From: Planctomycetaceae bacterium
GTDB lineage: Bacteria > Planctomycetota > Planctomycetia > Pirellulales > Pirellulaceae
Assembly (NCBI GenBank): GCA_003506095.1
Contig: DNWZ01000504.1
Span: 1 to 6,716 of the forward strand
Direction: 5' to 3'
DNA length: 6,716 nt
The notes beneath the pieces were generated by a model. That model was not told the DNA's origin. It saw only the letters and a program-made list of their open reading frames with translations, and did not search any database. Position numbers and translations under genes: made by a program. Below are positions 6,716-6,716 of the stretch, in pieces (position 1 is the first letter of the stretch; the number at the start of each line of letters is the position of its first letter).

Positions 6716-6716
6716 G

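Overview
The window lies entirely inside one giant minus-strand gene. Read on the minus strand from position 6715 down to position 2, one frame stays open for 2,238 codons with no stop. Neither the true start nor the true stop is inside, so both ends of the protein are missing. There is no intergenic DNA, RNA gene, promoter, terminator or mobile element to report.

The product is a modular, secreted or surface-exposed repeat protein of the giant adhesin / RTX type. From N to C (high to low coordinates) it holds: the tail of one DUF4347 domain; a complete second DUF4347 domain; a right-handed beta-helix opening with the VTNTNDSGAGSLRQAI signature; the small beta domain that usually follows such helices; a long section where blocks of Ca2+-binding RTX nonapeptides (GGxGxDxUx) alternate with four lectin-like beta-sandwich domains; a fifth beta-sandwich; a cadherin-like repeat; and the start of a VCBS-type repeat array (one full 129-residue unit and part of the next).

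Base composition is moderately GC-rich (estimated by eye). DUF4347, a CSLREA-like beta-helix, RTX, cadherin and VCBS modules in one polypeptide are typical of marine Planctomycetota (Rhodopirellula / Pirellulales-like) and also occur in some marine Proteobacteria. The planctomycete assignment is inference from architecture and composition, not proof.

The most interesting points are: (1) RTX beta-rolls regularly interrupted by carbohydrate-binding-like beta-sandwiches at glycine turns, twice at a shared Gly-Pro-Asn-Leu junction; (2) tandem DUF4347 domains, the complete one holding a His-Gly plus Cys arrangement resembling CHAT/caspase-like proteases; (3) that Cys is the only cysteine in all 2,238 residues, and there are only five lysines. 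Together these suggest an extended, Ca2+-stiffened glycan-binding surface fibre with a possible processing domain near its N-terminal side. That function is inferred.
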